Positions 8,355-16,223 of a stretch of DNA of 54,067 nt are shown piece by piece (position 1 is the first letter of the stretch; each line of letters begins with the position of its first letter). Origin of the DNA: an uncultured Aquimarina sp. (GTDB taxonomy: Bacteria > Bacteroidota > Bacteroidia > Flavobacteriales > Flavobacteriaceae). The notes below the pieces were generated by a model. It saw nothing but the letters and a program-made list of their open reading frames with translations, was not told where the DNA came from and searched no databases. The position numbers and the translations under genes are program-made. Location: contig CANMDH010000036.1 of assembly GCA_947496555.1 (NCBI GenBank), positions 1-54,067 of the forward strand, given 5' to 3'.

Positions 8355-8482
8355 AAAGAGGTGATTAAGGAAATAAAACGGAAAATGAACAAGTTTTTGG
8401 TATTTATTTTAAAGTTTATTTGGTATTTTGGGTAGGGTATTTTGATAGTAACCTGTTATTGATTTGAAATGAAGATAGAAAT

Positions 8483-9385
8483 ATGCTTTCAGATAACGAC
8501 AATACATATTTAGCAAAGTGGTTAAACAGTGACCTTGATCCAAAGGATCTTGAAGAGCTTAAAAACCTTCCAGAATACGATGAGTATAAAAAAATCGTTG
8601 ATGGTCTTGAGTTTTTTAATGCTCCTTCTTTTGATCTTAAGGATTCATTGAACACTACGTTAGAAAAACTTGATCAACCCAAAAAAGGGAAAGTCATCAA
8701 GTTAAAGCCTATCTTATATGCCATTTCAGCTGCGGCATCTATTGTATTAATTATTGGCCTTTTCTTTAACAAAGTATCCTATACCACAGATCCTGGACAA
8801 CAATTGGCAATTGTGTTACCCGATGGAAGCTCTGTGGATTTGAATGCAGCTTCCACCCTTTCACATCGCCGTTTTTTCTGGTCAGGTAATCGAGAAGTAA
8901 AACTTGACGGAGAAGCATTTTTTAAAGTAACCTCTGGAGACAAATTCACAGTGGTTACAGACCTTGGAAAAATTGAAGTACTAGGAACTCAGTTTAATGT
9001 AAAAGACAGGAAAGATCAGTTTATTGTGGGATGTTATGAAGGAAAAGTACAGGTGTCTTCTATAGAAAATCAGCAAGAAATCCTGGAAAGAGGAGATGCT
9101 GTCTCTTTAAAAGGAAAGAAATTGATTCCTGGAAAAATTACAAATACTTCACCTTTATGGATGACCGGAGAAAGTTTATTTAATAGTGAACCCTTGACAG
9201 CGGTACTCGATGAACTGGAGAGACAATATAATATCACTTTTAATCGAAATGAGATCGATCAAAATCAACTTTTTACAGGTGGATTTAATTATGAAGACCT
9301 CAACATTGCTTTAGAATCAGTGTTGATTCCTATGGGAATTGAGTATGTTGTAAACGGAAAAATGGTTACACTCTCACCCAAATAA
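8483..9385 (+). CDS. FecR-family anti-sigma factor with DUF4974
   Basis: A 300-residue single-pass inner-membrane protein. The cytoplasmic N-terminal part (1-72) would hold the sigma factor. One membrane helix is at about 74-95. The periplasmic FecR domain (about 105-205) contains LPDGSSVDLNAASTL and FxV-type strands. The C-terminal DUF4974 (about 228-298, LTAVLDELERQYNITF) resembles an STN fold and would meet the receptor's signalling domain. It sits between the sigma gene and the TonB receptor, so it is their transmembrane link. Length and domain order are normal for Bacteroidota. Confidence 0.93.
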   Translation: MLSDNDNTYLAKWLNSDLDPKDLEELKNLPEYDEYKKIVDGLEFFNAPSFDLKDSLNTTLEKLDQPKKGKVIKLKPILYAISAAASIVLIIGLFFNKVSYTTDPGQQLAIVLPDGSSVDLNAASTLSHRRFFWSGNREVKLDGEAFFKVTSGDKFTVVTDLGKIEVLGTQFNVKDRKDQFIVGCYEGKVQVSSIENQQEILERGDAVSLKGKKLIPGKITNTSPLWMTGESLFNSEPLTAVLDELERQYNITFNRNEIDQNQLFTGGFNYEDLNIALESVLIPMGIEYVVNGKMVTLSPK

Positions 9386-9434
9386 CCTTATAATAATTTA
9401 ATGTTTGCTTTGTATCATAATCATATTATTTGCC

Positions 9435-9544
9435 GTCATTCCGAACCTGCCTGCATTACCGCAGGTAGGCAGGTTTATTTCGGAATCTCATAATGCTTAT
9501 AAACAATGCTTTATAATGAGAACCTGAAACAAGTTCAGGTTGAC
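9435..9544. repeat. Three-hairpin dispersed palindromic element
   Basis: GTCA/TGAC (9435-9438 and 9541-9544) enclose three hairpins. The first is 9439-9485 (TTCCGAA/TTCGGAA around AACCTGCCT/AGGCAGGTT). The second is 9486-9521 (TCTCAT/ATGAGA). The third is 9521-9541 (AACCTGAA/TTCAGGTT with loop ACAAG). It fills most of the 231-base gap between the anti-sigma and receptor genes and could affect their relative expression. Confidence 0.6.
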
Positions 9545-9616
9545 AATCATAAACTTATGATGTAATAAGAATAATAATTGTAAAATAGCTCAAAAACTTA
9601 TAGAATTGCCCTCCAC

Positions 9617-12178
9617 ATGAAAAAAACACTGTTGTTATTTCTTTTTTTTACTTGTTCTCTACAAGCACAAATCACCAAAGAATATAAAGAAACACCATTG
9701 CAGCAGGTGCTTACTGAATTATCAGAATCGTATGATCTTATTTTTTCGTTTAGCAATGAAACTGTAAAGGATAAAATCATTACGTTAGTACTAAATAACA
9801 CTCCACTTGACGAGGTATTGATAACTTTACAAACACTTACGAACCTGGATTTCAAGAAAATATCAGACCGGCAAGTAATTGTGAGCGTGCCAGATACCAA
9901 AGTAGAAGTTTGCGGATATCTTTTTGATGAAACTACCAATGAGCCGCTTTCTTTTGCATCTATACTTATAGAAAGTGCCAAAACGGGAACTGTTGCCAAT
10001 GACGATGGTTTTTTTCAGTTAGGAGAACTTGAACAAAATACCCCTATCCTAATTCAGCATGTGGGCTACATGGACAAGATAATGACAGCGGCAGATTTTA
10101 AAATTTCAGGATGCCCCAGAATACCATTATTTGTGCAGAGCACTGCTCTTGAAGAAGTACTTATTGTTGAATATATCACTACAGGAATTGATAAAAATAT
10201 TGATGGTTCTTTCGAATTTTCGAGCGAAGAACTGGGAATCCTTCCTGGGCAGAGTGAGCCCGACATTTTACAAAGTATACAACTTATACCAGGGATCAAC
10301 AGCCCAGACGAGACTGCTACCGGAATACAGATAAGAGGTGGTTCTCCAGATCAAAATCTAATTCTTTGGGATGACATAAGAATGTATAATACAGGTCATT
10401 TTTTTGGAATGCTCTCTGCATTTAATCCTAATGTGGTTAAAAGTGCCAAAGTTTTTAAAGGTGGTGCTGATCCAAAGTATGGCGATCGCGTATCGGGGGT
10501 TATAGATATTACCAGTGATACCGAGGTCCCTGCAAAGTTTAATGGTGGTGCAGGGGTTAATGGAACGCATTCCGACCTTTTTTTAAAAACTCCATTTGGA
10601 AAAAAAGCTGGATTGATTATTTCGGGAAGACGATCCTACACCGATTTTTATGAATCCCCTACGTATGATGCGCTATCGAAAAAAGTATTTCAAAACACAA
10701 AAATAGCAGAAGGCAGCAGTCAAATTCCGTCTGAGGAAGAAGAGGAAGAAGACGGCGAAAACGAACAAGATATTGGTGATAATAACTTTTTCTTTTACGA
10801 TGCCAGCATTAAATTGATTATTGATGCCTCTAAAAATGATAAAATTATGGCCAGTGGTATTTATACCAATAATGATCTTGCTTTTGAAATAAATGACGAT
10901 GAAGATTCGATTACCGATGATCTCGAAATCCAAAATGAAGGAGCTAGTTTTTCCTGGACAGGCACCAAAGGAAAACGATTTCAACACAGCTTAAAAGGGT
11001 ATTATTCTAAATACGACTCTGATTACCTCTTTACCGAGAGACAAGACCAAATCATAGAAGAGCAATCCATTCGGAAAAATACGGTAGAGGATATTGGAGT
11101 AGATGTTAATATCGGTTACGATTTTAATAAGAAAAATTCATTGATTCTTGGATATCAATTCTCTAATAACGAGGTTTTTTATGCTATCACAAGAGAAAGC
11201 GAATTTGAAACGCCTCTCAATGAATCTGATCTAGTAAAAAACACAACAAATACCTTTTATGCAAACTATAAATTTTTACCAGGTAAAAAGAGTTTTATAA
11301 ACCTTGGGATAAGGGCCTCTCATTATTCTACCGTCGAAGATTTTTACATCGAACCTCGCATAAATATTGAATATCCAATTACCGATTTTTTAAGAATAAA
11401 GGGAACTGGAGAACTTAGATACCAACCCATAAGTCAGCTGGTTGAATTTGAAGATACGCAATTACGATTAGAAAATAATATTTGGATTCATGCCAATGAT
11501 GAAGTTCCTGTTTTAGAAAGTCTTCAGTTTTCGGGAGGGTTTCTGTTCTCTAAAAACGATTGGAATTTTGAAGTAGATGGGTATTATAAAAATATCGATG
11601 GGTTAACTTCGGTTACCAATGGATTTAACACCTTTGATATCGATTTGTCTACAGGAGAAAGTCGTATTGTGGGGGTTGATGTACTGTTAAGAAAGAGAAT
11701 CAAGAATTTCAGAACCTGGCTGGGTTATACCTTTACAGATATCGAATATACTTTCCCCGAGATTCAGGAAAATCCTTTTCCGGGAAATAATGATATTACC
11801 CATAATTTTAGAATTTCTAATACGCTTGAAGTAAAAAACTGGGAGTTTTCTTTGGGTTGGTTATGGCGATCCGGAGCTCCGTTTACCGATGCCGAATTAA
11901 TTAATGAAGAAATTGAATTTGGTAGAGCTAATGCAGAACGTTTGCCCGAATACCACAGATTAGACATTTCTACTATTTACAGATTTAATTTTAATGCCAC
12001 AGGAAATTGGAAAGGGCAATTAGGGGCCTCTATACGCAATGTATATAACCGAAAAGTCCCCATCTCGATAAGTTATCAAGCAGACGAAAATCAAGATACA
12101 GGTAATGTTGAGTTAGAGGAGCTACAGCAACGCTCTCTAGGGATAACACCAAATATAGTTTTTAGAATGTCTTTTTAA
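9617..12178 (+). CDS. TonB-dependent outer-membrane receptor with STN signalling domain
   Basis: An 853-residue receptor. It has a signal peptide (1-17, ending LQAQ), then an STN domain (about 20-75, PLQQVLTELSESYDLIF) that contacts the anti-sigma factor. A carboxypeptidase-regulatory-like domain follows (about 92-175, VCGYLFDETTNEPLSFASI), then the plug (about 185-300, with IQIRGGSPDQNLILWDDI) and a long beta barrel ending in a terminal Phe (VFRMSF). An acidic insert SEEEEEEDGENEQD near residue 373 lies in an early barrel loop. No SusD partner follows, so this is not a standard polysaccharide-utilisation pair. The substrate is unknown. It is the third gene of the sigma/FecR unit. Confidence 0.92.
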   Translation: MKKTLLLFLFFTCSLQAQITKEYKETPLQQVLTELSESYDLIFSFSNETVKDKIITLVLNNTPLDEVLITLQTLTNLDFKKISDRQVIVSVPDTKVEVCGYLFDETTNEPLSFASILIESAKTGTVANDDGFFQLGELEQNTPILIQHVGYMDKIMTAADFKISGCPRIPLFVQSTALEEVLIVEYITTGIDKNIDGSFEFSSEELGILPGQSEPDILQSIQLIPGINSPDETATGIQIRGGSPDQNLILWDDIRMYNTGHFFGMLSAFNPNVVKSAKVFKGGADPKYGDRVSGVIDITSDTEVPAKFNGGAGVNGTHSDLFLKTPFGKKAGLIISGRRSYTDFYESPTYDALSKKVFQNTKIAEGSSQIPSEEEEEEDGENEQDIGDNNFFFYDASIKLIIDASKNDKIMASGIYTNNDLAFEINDDEDSITDDLEIQNEGASFSWTGTKGKRFQHSLKGYYSKYDSDYLFTERQDQIIEEQSIRKNTVEDIGVDVNIGYDFNKKNSLILGYQFSNNEVFYAITRESEFETPLNESDLVKNTTNTFYANYKFLPGKKSFINLGIRASHYSTVEDFYIEPRINIEYPITDFLRIKGTGELRYQPISQLVEFEDTQLRLENNIWIHANDEVPVLESLQFSGGFLFSKNDWNFEVDGYYKNIDGLTSVTNGFNTFDIDLSTGESRIVGVDVLLRKRIKNFRTWLGYTFTDIEYTFPEIQENPFPGNNDITHNFRISNTLEVKNWEFSLGWLWRSGAPFTDAELINEEIEFGRANAERLPEYHRLDISTIYRFNFNATGNWKGQLGASIRNVYNRKVPISISYQADENQDTGNVELEELQQRSLGITPNIVFRMSF

Positions 12179-12181
12179 AGA

Positions 12182-12457
12182 TTATTTTTTGCCGATGACT
12201 TTTGTTAAAACATCTCGCTTCAAAAATCGTATCAGTGTTATTTCTTTTTCTGAAGATGTGACTCCTACAATGTAATAAAAACCAATACCCATCTTATATG
12301 CCGTATTACTGCCCTTTATTTTCTTAAAATGGGAAATATCGGCTACATTTTTGGCGTTTTTAATAGTTTTTAGAACACTTTTAACCTTTTCTTGTAGTGA
12401 GATATCCTCAACACTTTTAAAATCAATTGCAAATTGTGAAGAGATTTTTAGTACCAT
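12182..12457 (-). CDS. RelE/ParE-like toxin
   Basis: A 91-residue basic protein with the beta-alpha-alpha-beta layout of the RelE/ParE superfamily (FKKIKGSNTAYKMGIGFYYIVG, ITLIRFLKRDVLTKVIGKK). These toxins cleave mRNA on the ribosome or block gyrase. I start it at 12457 (MVLKISSQF), one base after the antitoxin stop, rather than at the longer in-frame start that overlaps the antitoxin. It converges on the TonB receptor gene with three bases between the stops. Which activity it has cannot be told from the sequence. Confidence 0.75.
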   Translation of the reverse strand: MVLKISSQFAIDFKSVEDISLQEKVKSVLKTIKNAKNVADISHFKKIKGSNTAYKMGIGFYYIVGVTSSEKEITLIRFLKRDVLTKVIGKK

Positions 12458-12458
12458 A

Positions 12459-12701
12459 TTATTGCTTGAATAATTCTTCTTCACTTACCAAAGAGGACGT
12501 ATTAGCCTGCTGCATCAAAAGTAATAATCCAAGATCCTCTTTTTGCTCTAGCGACATGGAATTCATCTGTTCTTCCTGTTTATGTTGTATATACCATGTA
12601 ATTGCATCTTCCATTATTTTTTTTACACTAGAACTCTCTATGGCCGCCAATAGCTTGAGTTTAGGAATCATTTTGTCATCGATATCTATAATTTTTCTCA
12701 T
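12459..12701 (-). CDS. Ribbon-helix-helix-like antitoxin
   Basis: An 80-residue protein. The N-terminal 42 residues (MRKIIDIDDKMIPKLKLLAA and KKIMEDAITWYIQHK) have the strand-helix-helix pattern of CopG/Arc-type DNA-binding antitoxins. The acidic, leucine-rich tail would wrap the RelE-like toxin encoded one base downstream. Operon order (antitoxin first) and spacing are typical. The immediate upstream region is strongly AT-rich with repeated TATATAT steps, a plausible autorepression site. Confidence 0.75.
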   Translation of the reverse strand: MRKIIDIDDKMIPKLKLLAAIESSSVKKIMEDAITWYIQHKQEEQMNSMSLEQKEDLGLLLLMQQANTSSLVSEEELFKQ

Positions 12702-13068
12702 CGTATATATGATATATATTATATGTCAAATATATATAATTGAAATTTAATCATCTAATTGCAAATAATATACCTTTATCAAAGTTCACACCCATGATGA
12801 TTGAAGCCACCAATTTGGCCAGAAAAGTATTAATTATTCACAAAATAAGGTTGTACGAAAAGACTCAAAAAACGTCATTACTCAACATTGTAATTTTGAA
12901 GCAATCTGTTTTTCAGTAACTTAAATTCGATAGATCCCTTCGCTATGCTCGGAATGACTACTTTTTGCCCACCTTGTTTTATTTTAGTTAATTACCGAAA
13001 TATACTCAGTAATCCTTGCAATATAATTTTTTGATGAATTATATTTGATACCTATTAGCATTTCATTA
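12702..13068. other. Intergenic region between the toxin-antitoxin pair and the CvpA-like gene
   Basis: The first 40 bases hold overlapping TATATAT/ATATATA runs that could be the antitoxin operator. A 40-codon open frame (12797-12919) shows no family resemblance. Around 12935-12960 there is a fragment of a dispersed palindrome (CTCGGAATGAC end). The promoter of the next gene is at 13015-13047. Confidence 0.5.
13015..13047 (+). promoter_or_regulatory. Candidate promoter of the CvpA-like gene
   Basis: TTG (13015-13017), then 22 bases, then TATATTTG (13040-13047) fit the Bacteroidota -33/-7 promoter. The ATG chosen for the gene lies 21 bases after the -7 box, which also argues against the upstream TTG start at 13045, since that lies inside the box. 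Confidence 0.5.
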
Positions 13069-13572
13069 ATGAATTATATTGATATTATTCTGGGAATTCT
13101 TTTGCTATGGGGAATGATAAAGGGACTTAGTAAAGGTTTATTCGCTTCTTTGGCTTCACTAGTCGCTCTTATTGTTGGGATTTACATTGCGGTTCATTTT
13201 TCTCATATTGCGGGCAAATTTGTGCAGCGTTATGTAGATTGGCCAGACGGAGCAATGAAATTAACCGCTTTTGCATTGACATTTATCTTGGTTGTAATCC
13301 TTGTTTCTATAGCAGGAAAATTACTCACCAAAATTGCAGATTATGCTGCTTTAGGTATTCTAAACAAAATTCTTGGTGGCGTTTTTGGAATTTTGAAAAT
13401 GGGGTTTATCGCCAGTGTAATTATTATATTTATTGATGCTCTAAATCGAAATATCACCGTAATTAAGCAGGAAACCCTAGATTCGTCGTTGTTATATCAT
13501 CCGGTGAGTAGAATTGCTCCGGCGGTACTTCCTAATGTGCTTAAGGATACTTCTTCAAACAAAGAAACTTAA
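13069..13572 (+). CDS. CvpA-family membrane protein
   Basis: A 167-residue inner-membrane protein with four hydrophobic segments (about 4-20, 22-42, 60-80 and 98-120) and the family pattern IDIILGILLLWGMIKGLSKG at the N-terminus. CvpA proteins are needed for colicin V production in E. coli. Elsewhere they are linked to envelope homeostasis, and the biochemical role is unknown. The start at 13069 is preferred over a TTG eight codons upstream because a promoter -7 box overlaps that TTG. The gene converges on the first SulP gene. Confidence 0.85.
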   Translation: MNYIDIILGILLLWGMIKGLSKGLFASLASLVALIVGIYIAVHFSHIAGKFVQRYVDWPDGAMKLTAFALTFILVVILVSIAGKLLTKIADYAALGILNKILGGVFGILKMGFIASVIIIFIDALNRNITVIKQETLDSSLLYHPVSRIAPAVLPNVLKDTSSNKET

Positions 13573-13589
13573 TCCCCCAAATAAATAAT

Positions 13590-13618
13590 ATATACTAAAT
13601 ATGTTTCTTTTAGTATAT
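13590..13618. terminator. Possible shared terminator of convergent genes
   Basis: ATATACTAAA (13590-13599) and TTTAGTATAT (13609-13618) form a 10-bp stem with a 9-base loop between the CvpA-like gene and the end of the SulP gene, overlapping the latter's stop codon. The stem is AT-rich and lacks a clean T-run, so the call is weak. Confidence 0.3.
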
Positions 13619-15463
13619 GTCCTCAACAACTTCCTTCAAATAAGAAATACAGGTATCAAAGTCTTCAAAAACCTGGTCTTCTGGTATAAGGTCAGGAACA
13701 ATATCAATATTTTTTGCCAAGTACAACGGTTGTTTTTGAACACCTACTAAGTGAGTTTTGACTCCCTTTTGCTCTAACCCTAAAATAATTTCCTCAAGAG
13801 TATATACTCCAGATTGGTCCATATAAGGCACCCTATCCATTCTTAAAATTACATGAGATGCCGTTTCGGGTATTTGAGTTGCTAGTCGCTGTAGCTCGCT
13901 GGTAGATCCAAAAAACACAGGGCCGTTAAGGTGTTTTATAAATATTTCTTCTTTAAGTTTCTTAGGAAAACCTACCTCATCCTTCCAAAGTTTTTCCTTA
14001 CTATTATTCTCAAGGCCATGCAAGGATTCGATTTTGGATTCCCTGGCTGTAACATCTCCCATTTTTTTCATAAACATCAGCGAAGCTAATACCAAACCGA
14101 TACCTACTGCAAATACCAAATCCCAAAAAACTGAAAGGAATAATACAACCAACATAATTGCTACCTCAACCCAAGGCATACTGGGTATTGCTTTTAACCC
14201 TTTATAATCCATTACCCCAATCCCCACGGTTATAAGAATTCCGGCAAGTACTGCCGCTGGTATCTGAGAAGCTACAGGTCCTAACGCCAACAGAATTATC
14301 AATAGCAAAACACCAGCGATCATCCCAGACAATCTTGTTTTACCTCCGGCATTGATATTCACAACCGTTCTTATAGTAGCTCCGGCTCCTGGTATCCCAC
14401 CAAAAATTGCAGCTATACTATTACCAATTCCCTGCCCCACTAATTCCTTATTGGGATTATGCTTTGTTTTGGTCATATTATCTGCCACTACCGAAGTTAA
14501 CAAAGAATCAATAGCGCCCAAAAATGATAGTGATAATGCAGTGAAAAAATACGGTGCTATCGATCCGAGACTGAAATCAGTAATGATAGATAAATTAGGA
14601 ATCGGAAAACCACTAGGGATCTCTTCTATAGGCCGGTATTCTAATCCAAAACCATAAGCAGTACCAGAAACAACCAATAATGCAACCAAGGTGCTCGGTA
14701 CCGATGTAGTAATCTTTTTGAATCCGTAAATAATCACAATTGTGATCAAACAAAGGATCAATTCTAAATAGTTTATACTTTTTATTGCTCTTGGAAGACT
14801 TCTAATGGAACCAATAACTCCCGAGGCATTGCTTTTTGCAAGGGTTTCTGCTTCAAGATATATTTCTTCTTCAGAAATTTTTTCAGCTCTTTTGATCGTT
14901 TCTTTAAAATCCTCTAACACTAGAATTCCTTCTCCCGCTTCCTCCTTTAAGATTTTATCGAGTATTACTTCTTCAGCCTGAGGTATAAATTCTTTAACAT
15001 AAGCCATGTCTTCTTTGGGGTAATATCCTAACGCCGGTAAAAATTGAGTAATCAAAATCATTACTCCTATGGCAGTCATAAAACCAGAAACCACCGGATA
15101 GGGTATGTATCGTATATATTTTCCTATCCCAATAGCTCCAAGACCAATTTGCATTAATCCAGCTAAAAGAAACACAGTAAGAATAGCCGGTAACGCCTTA
15201 TTTATATCTCCATTATTAGCTCCAATTAAACCAGCAATTACCAACATACTAACCGCAGTCATGGGCGCAGTCGGGCCAGAAATTTGTGTATTGGTTCCTC
15301 CAAATAACGCAGCAAAAAAACTAATGAAAATCGCACCGTATAGACCTGCACTTGGCCCTAATCCAGAAGAAACTCCAAAAGCCAATGCCAACGGTAATGC
15401 AACAATTCCTGCAGTAAGACCTCCAAAGGCATCTCCCTTAAGATTGCTAAAAAACCCTTTCAT
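13610..15463 (-). CDS. SulP-family anion transporter with STAS domain
   Basis: A 617-residue inner-membrane transporter. A SulP core of 10-12 or more helices (about 10-480) begins GGLTAGIVALPLALAFG and contains the TQISGPTAPMTAV signature. A hydrophilic insertion of about 60 residues (about 155-215, rich in Glu and Lys) sits between helices. A STAS regulatory domain (about 510-600) has VILRMDRVPYMDQSGVYTL. The neighbouring carbonic anhydrase and second SulP gene suggest bicarbonate uptake by sodium or proton symport, but sulfate cannot be excluded. A strong terminator lies between this gene and the carbonic anhydrase, so it probably has its own promoter. Confidence 0.9.
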   Translation of the reverse strand: MKGFFSNLKGDAFGGLTAGIVALPLALAFGVSSGLGPSAGLYGAIFISFFAALFGGTNTQISGPTAPMTAVSMLVIAGLIGANNGDINKALPAILTVFLLAGLMQIGLGAIGIGKYIRYIPYPVVSGFMTAIGVMILITQFLPALGYYPKEDMAYVKEFIPQAEEVILDKILKEEAGEGILVLEDFKETIKRAEKISEEEIYLEAETLAKSNASGVIGSIRSLPRAIKSINYLELILCLITIVIIYGFKKITTSVPSTLVALLVVSGTAYGFGLEYRPIEEIPSGFPIPNLSIITDFSLGSIAPYFFTALSLSFLGAIDSLLTSVVADNMTKTKHNPNKELVGQGIGNSIAAIFGGIPGAGATIRTVVNINAGGKTRLSGMIAGVLLLIILLALGPVASQIPAAVLAGILITVGIGVMDYKGLKAIPSMPWVEVAIMLVVLFLSVFWDLVFAVGIGLVLASLMFMKKMGDVTARESKIESLHGLENNSKEKLWKDEVGFPKKLKEEIFIKHLNGPVFFGSTSELQRLATQIPETASHVILRMDRVPYMDQSGVYTLEEIILGLEQKGVKTHLVGVQKQPLYLAKNIDIVPDLIPEDQVFEDFDTCISYLKEVVEDIY

Positions 15464-15522
15464 ATAGTTTGTTTTTCTTTCCCAAAGGAATAATAATAGT
15501 AAAACTATCGAAAAATAACGTA

Positions 15523-15559
15523 AAAACGCACCGAAGTAATGATTACTTCGGTGCGTTTT
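15523..15559 (-). terminator. Strong rho-independent terminator after carbonic anhydrase
   Basis: Two perfect 18-base arms (15523-15540 and 15542-15559, core CGCACCGAAGTAAT) with a nearly closed loop carry A-runs and T-runs on both ends. It lies 23 bases past the carbonic anhydrase stop on the minus strand and could work in both directions. Confidence 0.8.
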
Positions 15560-15581
15560 AGCAAAAGTTTAAGATTCTTCT

Positions 15582-16211
15582 CTATTCGAAAATAGTCACT
15601 TTCCCATTATTTATATCATACATGCCTCCCAGGATCAATATCTCACCTTGGTCCTCCATTTCATGAAGTACTTCACTTTCTTTTCTAATATTATCTATGG
15701 TCATATGTACATTTTTTACAGCAACTTCGTTCACAAAATCAATGTTTTTTGAATTTCGCAAAGCAGCATCGGCAGGTTCGGCAACCGCTTCAACGGCAGG
15801 CTTGATCTTACTGATAAGCGCTGTAAGATTACCCATTTTAGCATCATCACATGCGCCTTTTACGGCTCCGCAACTTGTATGTCCCAAAACCAAAACCAAC
15901 TTTGTCCCTGCTAATTTGCAAGCAAACTCCATACTACCCAAGATATCCTCATTTACAAAATTACCAGCAACTCGAGCGCTAAAAATATCACCAATTCCTT
16001 GATCAAAAATTAATTCGGAAGAAACTCTGGAATCGATACAACTTAGAATGGTTGCAAATGGAAATTGCCCACTTTTTGTATCGCCTACCTGTTCTAAAAG
16101 ATCTCTACCTGCCTTTTTATTATTTACAAATCTTTGATTTCCTTCCTTAAGAAGCTGAACTGCCTTATGTGGAGTAATCGCTGCCTGTGTTTCTTTGGTT
16201 AATGCCTTCAT
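15582..16211 (-). CDS. Beta-class carbonic anhydrase
   Basis: A 209-residue zinc enzyme interconverting CO2 and bicarbonate. The zinc ligands are Cys58, His111 and Cys114 (CIDSRVSSE and HTSCGAVKG), with the Asp60-Arg62 dyad of beta-class enzymes. No signal peptide is seen, so it is cytoplasmic. It follows the second SulP gene by 12 bases and precedes another SulP gene after a terminator. In cyanobacteria and many marine bacteria such pairs supply bicarbonate for carboxylation reactions. In a heterotroph this would serve anaplerosis or fatty-acid and nucleotide synthesis. Confidence 0.93.
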   Translation of the reverse strand: MKALTKETQAAITPHKAVQLLKEGNQRFVNNKKAGRDLLEQVGDTKSGQFPFATILSCIDSRVSSELIFDQGIGDIFSARVAGNFVNEDILGSMEFACKLAGTKLVLVLGHTSCGAVKGACDDAKMGNLTALISKIKPAVEAVAEPADAALRNSKNIDFVNEVAVKNVHMTIDNIRKESEVLHEMEDQGEILILGGMYDINNGKVTIFE

Positions 16212-16223
16212 ATAAATACTGTT

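Noticed and set aside
12797-12919. 40-codon open frame starting MIEATNLARK
   Set aside because: The first residues loosely recall ABC ATPases, but the rest has no motif, there is no promoter or ribosome site, and AT-rich DNA gives such frames by chance.
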